Shown here piece after piece: positions 17,159-25,698 of a DNA stretch of 64,000 nt. The notes beneath the pieces were generated by a model. The model was given only the letters and a program-made list of their open reading frames with translations. It was not told where the DNA came from and searched no databases. How positions within the stretch are numbered: position 1 is the first letter of the stretch; the number at the start of each line of letters is the position of its first letter. Source of the stretch: Zhengella sedimenti (GTDB taxonomy: Bacteria > Pseudomonadota > Alphaproteobacteria > Rhizobiales > Rhizobiaceae); NCBI RefSeq assembly GCF_046506625.1, contig NZ_JBKFFP010000009.1:48222-112221 (forward strand), given 5' to 3'. Both the position numbers and the translations under genes were made by a program.

Positions 17159-18355
17159 ATGAACACATTCGATGTTGCAGTTGTCGGCGGCGGGCCGTGT
17201 GGCGCCACAGCGGCGCTCAGCCTTGCCAGGGCGGGATACAGCGTTGCCCTCGTCGATCCGCAGAACCGCATCAAACCCTGTGGCGGGGCTATCCCGTCAC
17301 GGGCGCTGCGCGATTTCGACATTCCCGACAGCCAGATCGTCGCGCGCGCCAACGCGGCGCGCATCACAGGCCCGTCCGGTTGGTCGGTGGACATGCAGAT
17401 CGGCGACATCGGCTTCGTCGGCATGGTCGATCGCGAGCATTTCGACCCGTTCCTTCGCGATCGTGCGGCGGCGGCCGGCGTCACGGTGGTGGCGGGAAAA
17501 CTCGAAGCCCTCGAACGCGGCCGCGGCGGCAGGATCGACCTGACGATCGAGTCGACCGCGAAACGCCCTCGCGCACCGGTGGAGACCTTGACGGCAAGGG
17601 CGGTGATCGGTGCCGACAGCGCCAATTCGGCCGTCCGCCGGCTGGCCTTCCCGAAGGCGAGCAAGCCGCCCTATGTCTTCGCCTATCACGAAATCGTCGA
17701 GAGCCCGGCTGCCGGCGATCTGCCCGGCAGTCACCCGAACCGCTGCGATGTCGTCTATGACGGCCGCATTTCGCCGGATTTCTACGGCTGGGTGTTTCCC
17801 CATGGCGCCCAGATTTCGGTGGGCTGCGGATCGGCGGTCAAGGGACACAATTTGCGGAATGCAACCGGACAGTTGCGGGCCAGCAGCGGGCTTGACGCGT
17901 GCCGCACGATCCGCCGCGAAGGCGCGCCGCTGCCGCTTCGGCCCATGCGGCGATGGGATGACGGCGACGCCATCCTGCTGGCCGGCGATGCAGCGGGAAC
18001 CGTCGCGCCCTCCTCCGGCGAAGGCATCTACTATGCCATGCTGTGCGGGGAGCTTGCCGCCGATGCGATGGCCGAACGGCTGGCGACCGGCAAGCCGGGC
18101 GCGCTGAAACAGGCGCGGCGGCGCTTCATGCGCGCTCACGGCAAGGTGTTCCTGATCCTGTGGCTGATGCAGACCGTCTGGTATCGCAACGATTCGCGCC
18201 GCGAGAAGTTCGTACGCATGTGCGCCGATCCCGACGTGCAGCGCCTGACCTGGGAATCCTATCTCAACAAGCGGATCGTCTATCGCGATCCGCTTGCCCA
18301 TCTGCGGGTGTTTGCACGCGACATGCAGCAATTGCTCGGCCTTGCCGCCCGTTGA
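17159..18355 (+). CDS. bchP: BchP, geranylgeranyl reductase
   Basis: Reduces the geranylgeranyl tail of bacteriochlorophyll (or its diphosphate) to phytyl. The 398-residue flavoprotein starts with a dinucleotide-binding motif VVGGGPCGATAALSLARAG (about residues 8-26). The second FAD motif ILLAGDAAGTVAPSSGEGI is at about residues 277-295. The PCGGAIPSRAL string near residue 40 is typical of the family. It follows bch2 by 33 bases with a GGAGGAGGA-type ribosome-binding region. Confidence 0.96.
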   Translation: MNTFDVAVVGGGPCGATAALSLARAGYSVALVDPQNRIKPCGGAIPSRALRDFDIPDSQIVARANAARITGPSGWSVDMQIGDIGFVGMVDREHFDPFLRDRAAAAGVTVVAGKLEALERGRGGRIDLTIESTAKRPRAPVETLTARAVIGADSANSAVRRLAFPKASKPPYVFAYHEIVESPAAGDLPGSHPNRCDVVYDGRISPDFYGWVFPHGAQISVGCGSAVKGHNLRNATGQLRASSGLDACRTIRREGAPLPLRPMRRWDDGDAILLAGDAAGTVAPSSGEGIYYAMLCGELAADAMAERLATGKPGALKQARRRFMRAHGKVFLILWLMQTVWYRNDSRREKFVRMCADPDVQRLTWESYLNKRIVYRDPLAHLRVFARDMQQLLGLAAR

Positions 18356-18359
18356 AGCA

Positions 18360-18623
18360 ATGATGGATCACCTCCTCTCCAACGGTCTGGTGGCCCTCGT
18401 CGCGGCGGCGGTGCTCGTGCTTGAGACCATTGCACTTCTCGCCCTGCGGCCGGGGCCCGCGCGCCGCCTCGTGGTCTGGAACGCCGTAGCGGGTCTTGGA
18501 CTGCTCGGCGCGCTTTACATTGCCCTGACTGCCGGGCCGGGGTTCGCGGTGCTGCTGGCCCTGGCAATCGGGCTTGCAGGCCATGTCGGCGATCTGGCTA
18601 CGCGTTTGCGGGAGCGTCGCTGA
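18360..18623 (+). CDS. Small membrane protein of unknown function downstream of bchP
   Basis: An 87-residue product (two tandem ATGs, 18360 and 18363) that I do not recognise. It is almost wholly hydrophobic, with three likely membrane helices (VALVAAAVLVLETIALLALR, AVAGLGLLGALYIALTAG, FAVLLALAIGLAGHVGDLA), and ends in a basic tail RLRERR. It starts four bases after the bchP stop and is followed by an 8-bp hairpin, so it is very likely the last cistron of bchG-bch2-bchP. A link to pigment or complex assembly is inferred only from position. Confidence 0.65.
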   Translation: MMDHLLSNGLVALVAAAVLVLETIALLALRPGPARRLVVWNAVAGLGLLGALYIALTAGPGFAVLLALAIGLAGHVGDLATRLRERR

Positions 18624-18626
18624 GGC

Positions 18627-18647
18627 TGCCGATGATCCACATCGGCA
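18627..18647 (+). terminator. Hairpin after the bchG-bch2-bchP operon
   Basis: An 8-bp perfect inverted repeat (TGCCGATG, loop of 5, CATCGGCA) starts three bases after the preceding stop. There is no U-run after it, so it is a weak intrinsic terminator at best and could equally be an mRNA 3' end stabiliser before the cytochrome gene. Confidence 0.4.
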
Positions 18648-18731
18648 CAGGGCTGCGCATGTCCTACCGATGCGCGAACAACGCGTCATGGGGACGCGTC
18701 ATCTGCTGTCCTGAGAAAGGGAGAACGCCAA

Positions 18732-19124
18732 ATGAAAACGAAATCCATCATTCTCGCCGCAGCCATCCCGGCCATGTTCGCATCGACAGCCGCCCACGCG
18801 CTCGACGGCGACGCCGCGGCTGGCGAAACCGTGTTCAGGAAGTGCATGGCCTGCCATAACATCGAGAATGACAAGGCAAAGGTGGGACCGACGCTGCAGA
18901 ATGTCATCGGACGCCAGCCCGGTACGGTCGACGGCTTCAAGTATTCCAAGGCGATGCAGGAGTTCGGCACCGGCAAGGTCTGGAACGAGGAACTCCTGGC
19001 GACCTACCTGGCCAATCCGAGGGAGGTGGTGAAGGGCACGAAGATGGCCTTCCCCGGCCTCAAGAAGGATCAGGAGATCGCCGACGTGATCGCTTATGTG
19101 AAGCAGTTCAGCAAGACGCCCTGA
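18732..19124 (+). CDS. cycA: Cytochrome c2 (periplasmic electron carrier)
   Basis: Carries electrons from the cytochrome bc1 complex to the photo-oxidised reaction centre and to oxidases. The 130-residue precursor has a Sec signal peptide (cleavage likely after AHA, residue 23). The haem site is CMACH at residues 38-42, and Met105 in GTKMAFPGL is the sixth ligand. The GETVFRKCMACH context is typical of class I cytochrome c2. Ribosome-binding GAGAAAGGGAGA precedes the ATG. Location inside the photosynthesis cluster supports c2 rather than another c-type cytochrome, though other class I carriers look similar. Confidence 0.88.
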   Translation: MKTKSIILAAAIPAMFASTAAHALDGDAAAGETVFRKCMACHNIENDKAKVGPTLQNVIGRQPGTVDGFKYSKAMQEFGTGKVWNEELLATYLANPREVVKGTKMAFPGLKKDQEIADVIAYVKQFSKTP

Positions 19125-19162
19125 GCGAAAGGGGCCCGGCTGGCGGAGCACCGCGAGTGACA

Positions 19163-19222
19163 CGTACAGTTTACGGACAACTGTAAAAAATAGTTTACAT
19201 ACGCTCCACTTTGGCCAATCAT
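19163..19222 (+). promoter_or_regulatory. dxs promoter with PpsR operators
   Basis: A perfect TGT-N12-ACA lies at 19182-19199. Its right arm gives TTTACA (19194-19199) as -35, then a 17-base spacer and AATCAT (19217-19222) as a weak -10. Just upstream, 19163-19179 reads CGT-N11-ACA, a one-base-short variant that could be the second site of a pair. Transcription from here would give a GC-rich leader of about 110 bases before dxs. Confidence 0.65.
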
Positions 19223-19339
19223 GACATTCGCGCCGCCACCGACCCTTGGGGCCGGCGCGCAGGGGGAGGGAGCAAGGCGCGGCGCAGATCGCGCGCGCTC
19301 CCGGGACCCGGCCGCGACGCTCGCGCAGGAGGAGACGCG

Positions 19340-21232
19340 ATGGCCCATGAACCGCAACACACTTCGGCGACGCCGCTGCTCGACCGCGTGAACGAGCCCC
19401 GCGATCTGGCAGGTTTCGACGATGACGAACTGGTGCGGCTTGCGGGCGAACTGCGCGGCGAACTGATCGCCTCGGTGTCCAGGAGTGGCGGGCATCTCGG
19501 CTCCGGCCTTGGCGTGGTGGAGCTGACCATAGCCATCCACGCCATTTTCGACACGCCGCGTGACAAGCTGATCTTCGACGTCAGCCATCAATGCTATCCC
19601 CACAAGATCCTGACCGGGCGGCGCGACCGCATGGCGACCTTGCGCAAGCAGGGCGGCCTGTCCGGCTTCACACGCCGCGAGGAAAGCATCTATGACCCCT
19701 TCGGCGCGGCGCATTCATCGACCTCGATCTCGGCCGGTCTCGGATTTGCCGTTGCGCGCGAGCTGGGCGGCGATGATGGCGACGTGGTTTGCGTCATCGG
19801 CGACGGCGCGATGTCGGCCGGAATGGCCTTCGAGGCAATCAACAACGCGGGCGCGCTGAAGAAACGCCTGTTCGTGATCCTCAATGACAATGCCATGTCG
19901 ATTTCCCCGCCCGTCGGCGCGTTCTCGGCGTGGCTGGAGCGCCTGCGCCCGGACCGGACGGCGGCACCGGACGAGACGGCCGCCGGAAGCGAGGATGCCG
20001 CGGTCTTCTTCCGCAATCTCGGATTTTCCTATCATGGGCCAGTCGACGGCCACGACCTGCCGGCGCTGCTCGGCTGCCTGCGCCGTCTCCGCAACGAGGC
20101 CGACGGGCCGGTCCTGTTGCATGTGCGCACCCGCAAGGGCGCCGGCTACCCGTTCGCCGAAGAGGCGCCTGACCGGTTTCATGGCGTCGGCAGTTTCGAT
20201 GTCGCGACAGGTACCCAGGCGAAGTCCAAGGCCTGCGCGCCAAGCTACACCGCAGTCTTTGCATCCGCGCTGATCGAGGAGGCGCGCCGCGACAGCCGGA
20301 TCGTGGCGATCACCGCTGCCATGGCATCAGGAACGGGGATCGACGCCTTCGCCGAAGCGTTTCCGCAACGCGCCTTCGATGTCGGCATCGCCGAGCAGCA
20401 CGCGGTGACCTTTGCCGCGGGCCTGGCGGCAGGCGGCATGCGTCCGTTCTGCGCCATCTATTCCACCTTCCTGCAACGCGGATACGACCAGGTCGTGCAT
20501 GATGTCGCCCTGCAGGGCCTGCCGGTTCGCTTCGCAATCGATCGCGCCGGGCTCGTCGGAGCCGACGGCGCCACGCATGCAGGCGCGTTCGACATCGCCT
20601 TTCTCGGCAATCTGCCCGGTTTCGTGGTGATGGCTGCAAGCGACGAAGCCGAACTCTGCCGCATGGTGACGACCGCGGCGATCCACGACGCCGGACCGAT
20701 TGCCTTTCGCTATCCGCGCGGTGAAGGCGAAGGCGTCGCGCTGCCGCGCACACCGCGCCCGCTGAAACTGGGCAGGGGGCGGATCGTCGCCGACGGACGG
20801 ACGGTCGCGCTGCTGTCGTTCGGAACCCGCCTCGGCGTCTGCCGCGAGGCAGCACGCCTGCTGTCGGCGCGCGGCATCTCGTGCACCGTCGCCGATGCAC
20901 GCTTCGCCAAACCGCTTGATGAAAACCTCATCGCGGAATTGACCAACAACCACGAACTCCTGATCACGATCGAGGAGGGGTCGAGCGGCGGCTTCGGTGC
21001 ACTCGTCCTGCAACACCTCGCCGGTAAGGGGATGCTGGACGGGCGATGCGCAATCCGCGTCATGACGCTGCCCGACCGTTTCATACACCAGGGCGCGCCG
21101 CACGAAATGTATGCGGCGGCAGGATTGAGCGCTGTTCATGTGGTCGACACCGCGCTCGCCGCGCTGGGAATTGGCAAGATCGACCACTACAGCACCCTGG
21201 AGAACAACGCCGTTGTCGCTTTCCAAGCATGA
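19340..21232 (+). CDS. dxs: 1-deoxy-D-xylulose-5-phosphate synthase
   Basis: First enzyme of the MEP isoprenoid pathway (pyruvate plus glyceraldehyde 3-phosphate), supplying carotenoids, quinones and the bacteriochlorophyll tail. The 630-residue reading from the ATG at 19340, which has an AGGAGGAG ribosome-binding site, matches the family length. The thiamine diphosphate motif runs from CVIGDGAMSAG to ILNDN (about residues 150-180), and the catalytic Glu is in GIAEQHAVTFAAG (about residue 350). Its place in the cluster and the PpsR operator before it suggest a photosynthesis-dedicated copy beside a housekeeping dxs elsewhere; that second copy is inferred. Confidence 0.95.
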   Translation: MAHEPQHTSATPLLDRVNEPRDLAGFDDDELVRLAGELRGELIASVSRSGGHLGSGLGVVELTIAIHAIFDTPRDKLIFDVSHQCYPHKILTGRRDRMATLRKQGGLSGFTRREESIYDPFGAAHSSTSISAGLGFAVARELGGDDGDVVCVIGDGAMSAGMAFEAINNAGALKKRLFVILNDNAMSISPPVGAFSAWLERLRPDRTAAPDETAAGSEDAAVFFRNLGFSYHGPVDGHDLPALLGCLRRLRNEADGPVLLHVRTRKGAGYPFAEEAPDRFHGVGSFDVATGTQAKSKACAPSYTAVFASALIEEARRDSRIVAITAAMASGTGIDAFAEAFPQRAFDVGIAEQHAVTFAAGLAAGGMRPFCAIYSTFLQRGYDQVVHDVALQGLPVRFAIDRAGLVGADGATHAGAFDIAFLGNLPGFVVMAASDEAELCRMVTTAAIHDAGPIAFRYPRGEGEGVALPRTPRPLKLGRGRIVADGRTVALLSFGTRLGVCREAARLLSARGISCTVADARFAKPLDENLIAELTNNHELLITIEEGSSGGFGALVLQHLAGKGMLDGRCAIRVMTLPDRFIHQGAPHEMYAAAGLSAVHVVDTALAALGIGKIDHYSTLENNAVVAFQA

Positions 21233-21372
21233 CGCAAGCACCGCAGGCCGCTCTCACGCGCCCGCACGGCCGGCGAAAGAAGCGAGGCTGGCGAATCGGA
21301 TTGTTGTTCGTTCCATGGAATTAGGCTACGGTGTCAAGACTGTTGCCCGGATCGAGGATGCGAGGGTGACCA

Positions 21373-22317
21373 ATGGCTGACAGGAAGTCCATTGATCATG
21401 CGAACCAAAGGGTTGAATCTCTTACCGGCAACGAAAACGGTAAGGGCCTTTCGCATACGAAGGGCACCCACCGTCTGAGCAAACCAGATCACGACATGCT
21501 TGAATCCGTCATCCGGAAAACGGTAACCGGAATGGTCGCCGAGGGGCATCCGGAGTTTGCGCGATCATCGTCAACGCCTTCAGCCGCACCAGAGCCGGCC
21601 GAGGCGGACGATTTCGGCCTGCATCCCGAGCGTGACCCGGCACTGATGGCGCTCCCGGGGGCTGCAAATGCGCTGGCTTATCGTGAACGCATCGATGCGG
21701 CGCTTGCTGACGCCAATCCGAGAGCGATCCGGGAACTGACGATCGCGTTGCATGAAAGCGGCATTCCCATCCACACGCTCTCCGTGATGCTGTTTTCGCC
21801 GATTGCCAAGCATCTCGGTGACCGATGGTGCACGGACGATGTGGATTTCATTCAGGTCGCCGTCGCGTCGACCCGGCTGTCGATGATGATCAAGCACCTG
21901 ATGCAAGCAGCGCCGATATGGGCGGATACCCGGAACGAGCGCCGCTGCGTCCTGCTTGCGCGGGCCAATGGCGCTCAGCACACGCTCGGCATTCTCATCG
22001 TGGCGGCCTGCTTCCGCGATCTGGGCTGGCATGTCGATGGCGGCAGCGACCTGGAAATCGGCGACAGCCTGCTCGACCGGCTTGCCGCCTCGACATACAA
22101 TCTTCTCGGCATGTCGGTCGGTTCGCTGGACGATGCGCGCCCGTGTTCGGACGCGATCACCGAAATCCGCGCACGGCACAAGTCGCCGAAACTCTGGATT
22201 GCCGTCGGCGGCCCGGCCGTGGTCTGCAACCGGCGCGCCTTCGAGGGCATTGGTGCCGACATCGTCGCCTCCACCGCGATGGAGGCCGTGCGCACGGCCG
22301 ACCGCCTCGTCCACTGA
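21373..22317 (+). CDS. Second cobalamin-binding AerR/PpaA-like regulator
   Basis: A 314-residue protein encoded just before bchE. Residues 1-90 look disordered and polar; residues 100-180 form a helical domain (DRWCTDDVDFIQVAVASTRL); residues 190-310 form a B12-binding fold. The string ANGAQHTLGILIVAACFRDLGW contains His203 as likely cobalt ligand, then SVGSLDD and VGGPAVV. No DNA-binding motif is seen. It is paralogous to the AerR protein at 12292. A role in light- or cobalamin-dependent control of the neighbouring B12-dependent-type enzyme BchE is attractive but inferred. Confidence 0.75.
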   Translation: MADRKSIDHANQRVESLTGNENGKGLSHTKGTHRLSKPDHDMLESVIRKTVTGMVAEGHPEFARSSSTPSAAPEPAEADDFGLHPERDPALMALPGAANALAYRERIDAALADANPRAIRELTIALHESGIPIHTLSVMLFSPIAKHLGDRWCTDDVDFIQVAVASTRLSMMIKHLMQAAPIWADTRNERRCVLLARANGAQHTLGILIVAACFRDLGWHVDGGSDLEIGDSLLDRLAASTYNLLGMSVGSLDDARPCSDAITEIRARHKSPKLWIAVGGPAVVCNRRAFEGIGADIVASTAMEAVRTADRLVH

Positions 22318-22437
22318 CCCCCTGTTCCCGTTTTCGGCTTTCGTGCGACCGCCGCCGGCGGGGTGTTGCGCGAATGCGCCCCGTGGCGGAATGGCGCTCG
22401 TGCCGCCGACCGGCGCACAGGGCGATTGCGATGCGCA

Positions 22438-22451
22438 TTGATCGAGGTCAA
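22438..22451 (+). promoter_or_regulatory. FNR/FixK-type box upstream of bchE
   Basis: TTGAT-N4-GTCAA differs at one base from the FNR/FixK consensus TTGAT-N4-ATCAA. Its centre is 58 bases before the bchE ATG. If it sits at -41.5, transcription would start near 22486, inside the PpsR site. This arrangement suits oxygen-limited activation of bchE. Confidence 0.55.
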
Positions 22452-22470
22452 GTCGTGCTGCCCTGACATG

Positions 22471-22488
22471 TGTCAACATAAGTTGACA
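22471..22488 (+). promoter_or_regulatory. Perfect PpsR operator at bchE
   Basis: TGT-N12-ACA with symmetric arms (TGTCAAC...GTTGACA), 14 bases before the bchE ATG. Unlike the bchF, bchG and dxs sites it cannot overlap a -35, because a -10 at normal spacing would fall within the coding sequence. It probably covers the -10/start region. Confidence 0.8.
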
Positions 22489-22502
22489 CTCGGGAGGAGC
22501 CC

Positions 22503-24131
22503 ATGCGCATCGTACTTGTCCATCCAAACTACCATTCCGGGGGCGCCGAGATCGCCGGCAACTGGCCGCCGGCGTGGGTGGCCTATCTCGCCGGTCCGTT
22601 GCGGAAAGCGGGGTTCGACGACATCCACTTTATCGACGCCATGACCAACGACCTCAGCGAAGAGGCCGTGCGCGATCGTCTGGCCGAACTTCGCCCGGAC
22701 ATCGTCGGGGTGACGGCGATCACGCCGTCAATCTACACCGCTGAAAGGCTGCTCGAGATCGCCAGGGAAGCCTGCCCGCAGGCGCTGCGCGTACTCGGCG
22801 GCGTGCATGCGACCTTCATGTACAAGCAGGTGCTTTCCGAGGCGCCGTGGGTGGATGTCATCGTGCGTGGCGAGGGCGAGGAAATCTTCCTTGAACTGGT
22901 GCGCGCCGTCGCCGATGGCACGTTCCGCGAGAAGCGCGCGCAGATCAGGGGCCTCGCCTACATCGTCGATGACGGGCAGATCGTGGCCACGCCGGCAGCA
23001 CCGACCGTGAAGGATTTCGACGCGGTGACGCCCGACTGGTCGCTGCTCGAATGGTCGAAGTACATCTACGTGCCGCTCGGCGTGCGCGTCGCCATTCCCA
23101 ACATGGCGCGCGGTTGCCCGTTCACCTGCTCGTTCTGCTCGCAGTGGAAATTCTGGCGCGATTACCGCATCCGGGATCCGAAGAAGGTGGTCGACGAGAT
23201 CGAGCAACTGGTCAACGAGCACCAGGTCGGCTTCTTCATCCTCGCCGACGAGGAACCGACAATCAACCGCAAGAAGTTCGTGGCCTTCTGCGAGGAACTG
23301 ATTGCGCGCGGCCTGCCCGAGAAGGTGAAATGGGGCATCAACACCCGCGTTACCGACATCATCCGCGACGAGAAGCTGCTGCCCCTCTACCGCAAGGCAG
23401 GCCTCGTGCACGTCTCGCTGGGCACCGAAGCGGCCGCGCAGTTGAAGCTCGACCTGTTCAACAAGGAAACCAGGGTCGCTGACAACAAGCGCGCGATCCG
23501 GCTGCTGCGCGAGGCGGACATCTTCACCGAGGCGCAATTCATCGTCGGGCTGGAGAACGAGACCGCCGAAACGCTGGAAGAGACCTATCGCATGGCGCGC
23601 GACTGGGATCCCGATCTCGCCAACTGGGCGATGTACACGCCCTGGCCGTTCTCGCCGCTGTTCCAGGAACTGGGCGACAAGGTGGAGGTGTTCGATTTCT
23701 CCAAGTACAATTTCGTCACGCCGATCATGAAGCCGGAAGCGATGGAACGTGGCGAACTGCTCGACCGGGTCATGAACAACTACCGGCGTTTCTACATGAT
23801 CAAGGCGCTGTTTCACTATCCGTGGCGTGGGACAGGCTTCAGGCGCAAATATCTGCTCGGTTGCCTCAAGGCGTTTCTCAAGGCCGGATTCGAACGCAAG
23901 TTCTACGATCTTGGCAAGCACAACTACTGGGGGCCGCAGTCCAGGAAGAAGGTCGATTTCGGCTTCGACACGAGCCGCACCATCGCGCAGGCGCAGATGG
24001 ATGACTGGCAGGCGGCGTCCGACCGGGCCAGCCAGCTTCGTGCCCGCAAGGCCGGCGAGACGGCGCTGGCCTGCGGCGGCGGACCGGCCGGCGAATACGA
24101 GGAACCGGTTCGCGAAACGGCGGCGCCGTGA
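22503..24131 (+). CDS. bchE: BchE, anaerobic Mg-protoporphyrin IX monomethyl ester cyclase
   Basis: Oxygen-independent radical SAM enzyme that forms the isocyclic ring E, using water as oxygen source. The 542-residue protein has an N-terminal B12-binding-like domain (about residues 1-150, opening HPNYHSGGAEIAGNWPPAW). The radical SAM cluster motif is Cys205-x3-Cys209-x2-Cys212 (MARGCPFTCSFC). The ribosome-binding site GGGAGGAG is strong. The oxygen-dependent cyclase AcsF is not in the window, so whether ring E can also be made aerobically is unknown. Overlaps bchJ by four bases. Confidence 0.97.
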   Translation: MRIVLVHPNYHSGGAEIAGNWPPAWVAYLAGPLRKAGFDDIHFIDAMTNDLSEEAVRDRLAELRPDIVGVTAITPSIYTAERLLEIAREACPQALRVLGGVHATFMYKQVLSEAPWVDVIVRGEGEEIFLELVRAVADGTFREKRAQIRGLAYIVDDGQIVATPAAPTVKDFDAVTPDWSLLEWSKYIYVPLGVRVAIPNMARGCPFTCSFCSQWKFWRDYRIRDPKKVVDEIEQLVNEHQVGFFILADEEPTINRKKFVAFCEELIARGLPEKVKWGINTRVTDIIRDEKLLPLYRKAGLVHVSLGTEAAAQLKLDLFNKETRVADNKRAIRLLREADIFTEAQFIVGLENETAETLEETYRMARDWDPDLANWAMYTPWPFSPLFQELGDKVEVFDFSKYNFVTPIMKPEAMERGELLDRVMNNYRRFYMIKALFHYPWRGTGFRRKYLLGCLKAFLKAGFERKFYDLGKHNYWGPQSRKKVDFGFDTSRTIAQAQMDDWQAASDRASQLRARKAGETALACGGGPAGEYEEPVRETAAP

Positions 24132-24700
24132 GCCACCCGTCCGCCGGTGCCATCGGACCGAACGCCCTGATCCAGACAGCGGCGGCGCTTGAGGCCCATG
24201 GCGGACGCGGACTTGCCGAGAGGGTGTTGGGGATGGCGGGCCTGCCGGATGTCCTCGATGCCCCGCCCGCGCGCATGGTCGATGAAAAACAGGTGGCACG
24301 GCTGAACCGGGCCGTCTTCGAGGCCTTGCCGGAGCCCGAGGCGCTGTTCGTGTTGTCCGACGCGGGAAGGCGCACCGGGCGCTACGTGCTGGAAAACCGG
24401 ATTCCGGCAGCCGCGCGGCGCATCCTGCCAGGCTTGCCAAGGCGCGTCTCCTCCGCCGTGCTTCTCCTGGCGATCCGCCGGAACGGCTGGACCTTTGCCG
24501 GATCGGGACGCGTGAGCGTTCAATGCCGGCGGCCGGAAATCGTCATTGCCGCAAACCCGATACCGTTGCCGGGCTGCGTCTGGCATGTCGGCGCCTTCGC
24601 TTTCCTGCTGGGGTCTCTCGTAACGCCCGATGCGCGGGTCACCCACATGCGGCAAGTGCATGGCGGCCTGTCAATCGACCGTTTCGCCATCGATCTGTAG
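24128..24700 (+). CDS. bchJ: BchJ, 4-vinyl (protochlorophyllide) reductase-associated protein
   Basis: A 190-residue protein of the V4R (4-vinyl reductase/hydrocarbon-binding) family, coupled to bchE by an ATGA overlap as in Rhodobacter. Recognisable strings are GRRTGRYVLENRIP, PGCVWHVGAFAFLLG, and VTHMRQVHGG near the C-terminus. It was first proposed to reduce the C8 vinyl group. Later work assigns that activity to other enzymes, and BchJ may instead bind or deliver substrate; this family knowledge leaves its function open. Confidence 0.9.
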   Translation: MSHPSAGAIGPNALIQTAAALEAHGGRGLAERVLGMAGLPDVLDAPPARMVDEKQVARLNRAVFEALPEPEALFVLSDAGRRTGRYVLENRIPAAARRILPGLPRRVSSAVLLLAIRRNGWTFAGSGRVSVQCRRPEIVIAANPIPLPGCVWHVGAFAFLLGSLVTPDARVTHMRQVHGGLSIDRFAIDL

Positions 24701-24713
24701 CGGGTCGGACTTC

Positions 24714-25157
24714 TCAGGCGTTCATCCGCCAGACGGTCAGATTGAGCATCGCCGCGGTCGCGACCCAGACCGCATACGGCACGAACAAGAGGGCCGCGAG
24801 ACCGGAAACGGGAGCGGCCACGGCGATGTACGCAACGATGCAGCCCAGCAGCGCGACGACATCCACGAAGGCCAGGTCCATCCGGCGCATGCCGAAGAAC
24901 AGCGCCGACCAGAGGGCGTTGAGAACCAGTTGAAGGCCCCACAGGCCCATGGCGGCACCCCAGCCCGCTTCGCGCCAGACCAGCCAGCCGGAGATGGTTA
25001 TCATCACGTAAAGAATGGACCATACCACCGGAAACGCCCAGTCGGGCGGTGTCCATGACGGCTTTTCCAGGTCATCGTACCAAGCGCCCGGCCTGAAAAT
25101 CGCGCCGCTGAGCGCCGCAGTGAACACCATTGCGACTAAGACAATAAACGAAATCAT
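24714..25157 (-). CDS. tspO: TspO/MBR family tryptophan-rich sensory protein
   Basis: A 147-residue five-helix membrane protein of the TSPO (peripheral benzodiazepine receptor) family, which binds porphyrins. The hallmark KPSWTPPDWAFPVVWSILY is at about residues 32-50, and W and N/R residues recur (LQLVLNALWSALFFG). In Rhodobacter sphaeroides TspO lowers photopigment gene expression in response to oxygen. It lies tail-to-tail with bchJ (13-base gap), so it is transcribed separately although in the photosynthesis region. Confidence 0.95.
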   Translation of the reverse strand: MISFIVLVAMVFTAALSGAIFRPGAWYDDLEKPSWTPPDWAFPVVWSILYVMITISGWLVWREAGWGAAMGLWGLQLVLNALWSALFFGMRRMDLAFVDVVALLGCIVAYIAVAAPVSGLAALLFVPYAVWVATAAMLNLTVWRMNA

Positions 25158-25437
25158 TTGAGGATTCCCTGCCGGAGAACGTTCAGTTGTCCTGCCGTGA
25201 CGAGCTAGAGTTGGCCTTGTGCGGCGCCATGTCCTTCACTGGGCATACTAGGTTCAATCGGACAGCGGGAGCAACAGGGCGGATGCCCTGTTCCTGAAGG
25301 GCCCCGCCGTCCTGGGTTCGGCCCGGTCGACCAGCCCCGGCTTCCGCTCGCCGTTCATCCACGGGACATCGCCGCCGCCGTCATCGACGGGCGCTTGCGC
25401 GTGAGCGTGTCAGTCAACTGATTTGTCAGGAAGTGGT

Positions 25438-25511
25438 TGGCTGGGGAACCTGGATTCGAACCAGGACTAACGGAGTCAGAGTCCGCGGGTCTACCGTTAA
25501 CCTATTCCCCA
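25438..25511 (-). tRNA. tRNA-Gln (anticodon CTG)
   Basis: A 74-base cloverleaf on the minus strand. The acceptor arm TGGGGAA pairs with TTCCCCA, with G73 discriminator and encoded CCA. The anticodon stem GCGGA/TCCGT closes a seven-base loop with CTG, and the T arm contains GGTTCGAATCC. The first acceptor base is U, as in bacterial glutamine tRNAs. Confidence 0.95.
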
Positions 25512-25698
25512 AAGCCGTTTCCGGAGGCGGAGCATGTGCCCTCGGTCCGGATGGGCGTCGTTTTACCCATGGCAGACAAATAGTCAACCCTTCGCCGCGA
25601 TCAAGACCGGCAAATCCATCGCCCGTGTCCGGATGGCCGTCAGGATTTCGCTTTGTGAACCGGCGAAGGGCTGTTATCCTGTTTTCAACAAGTAGCTC

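Noticed and set aside
19221..19340. Possible leader peptide or riboswitch in the dxs leader
   Set aside because: The ATG at 19221 opens a frame that runs on out of phase with dxs, and no known riboswitch core could be recognised in the GC-rich leader.
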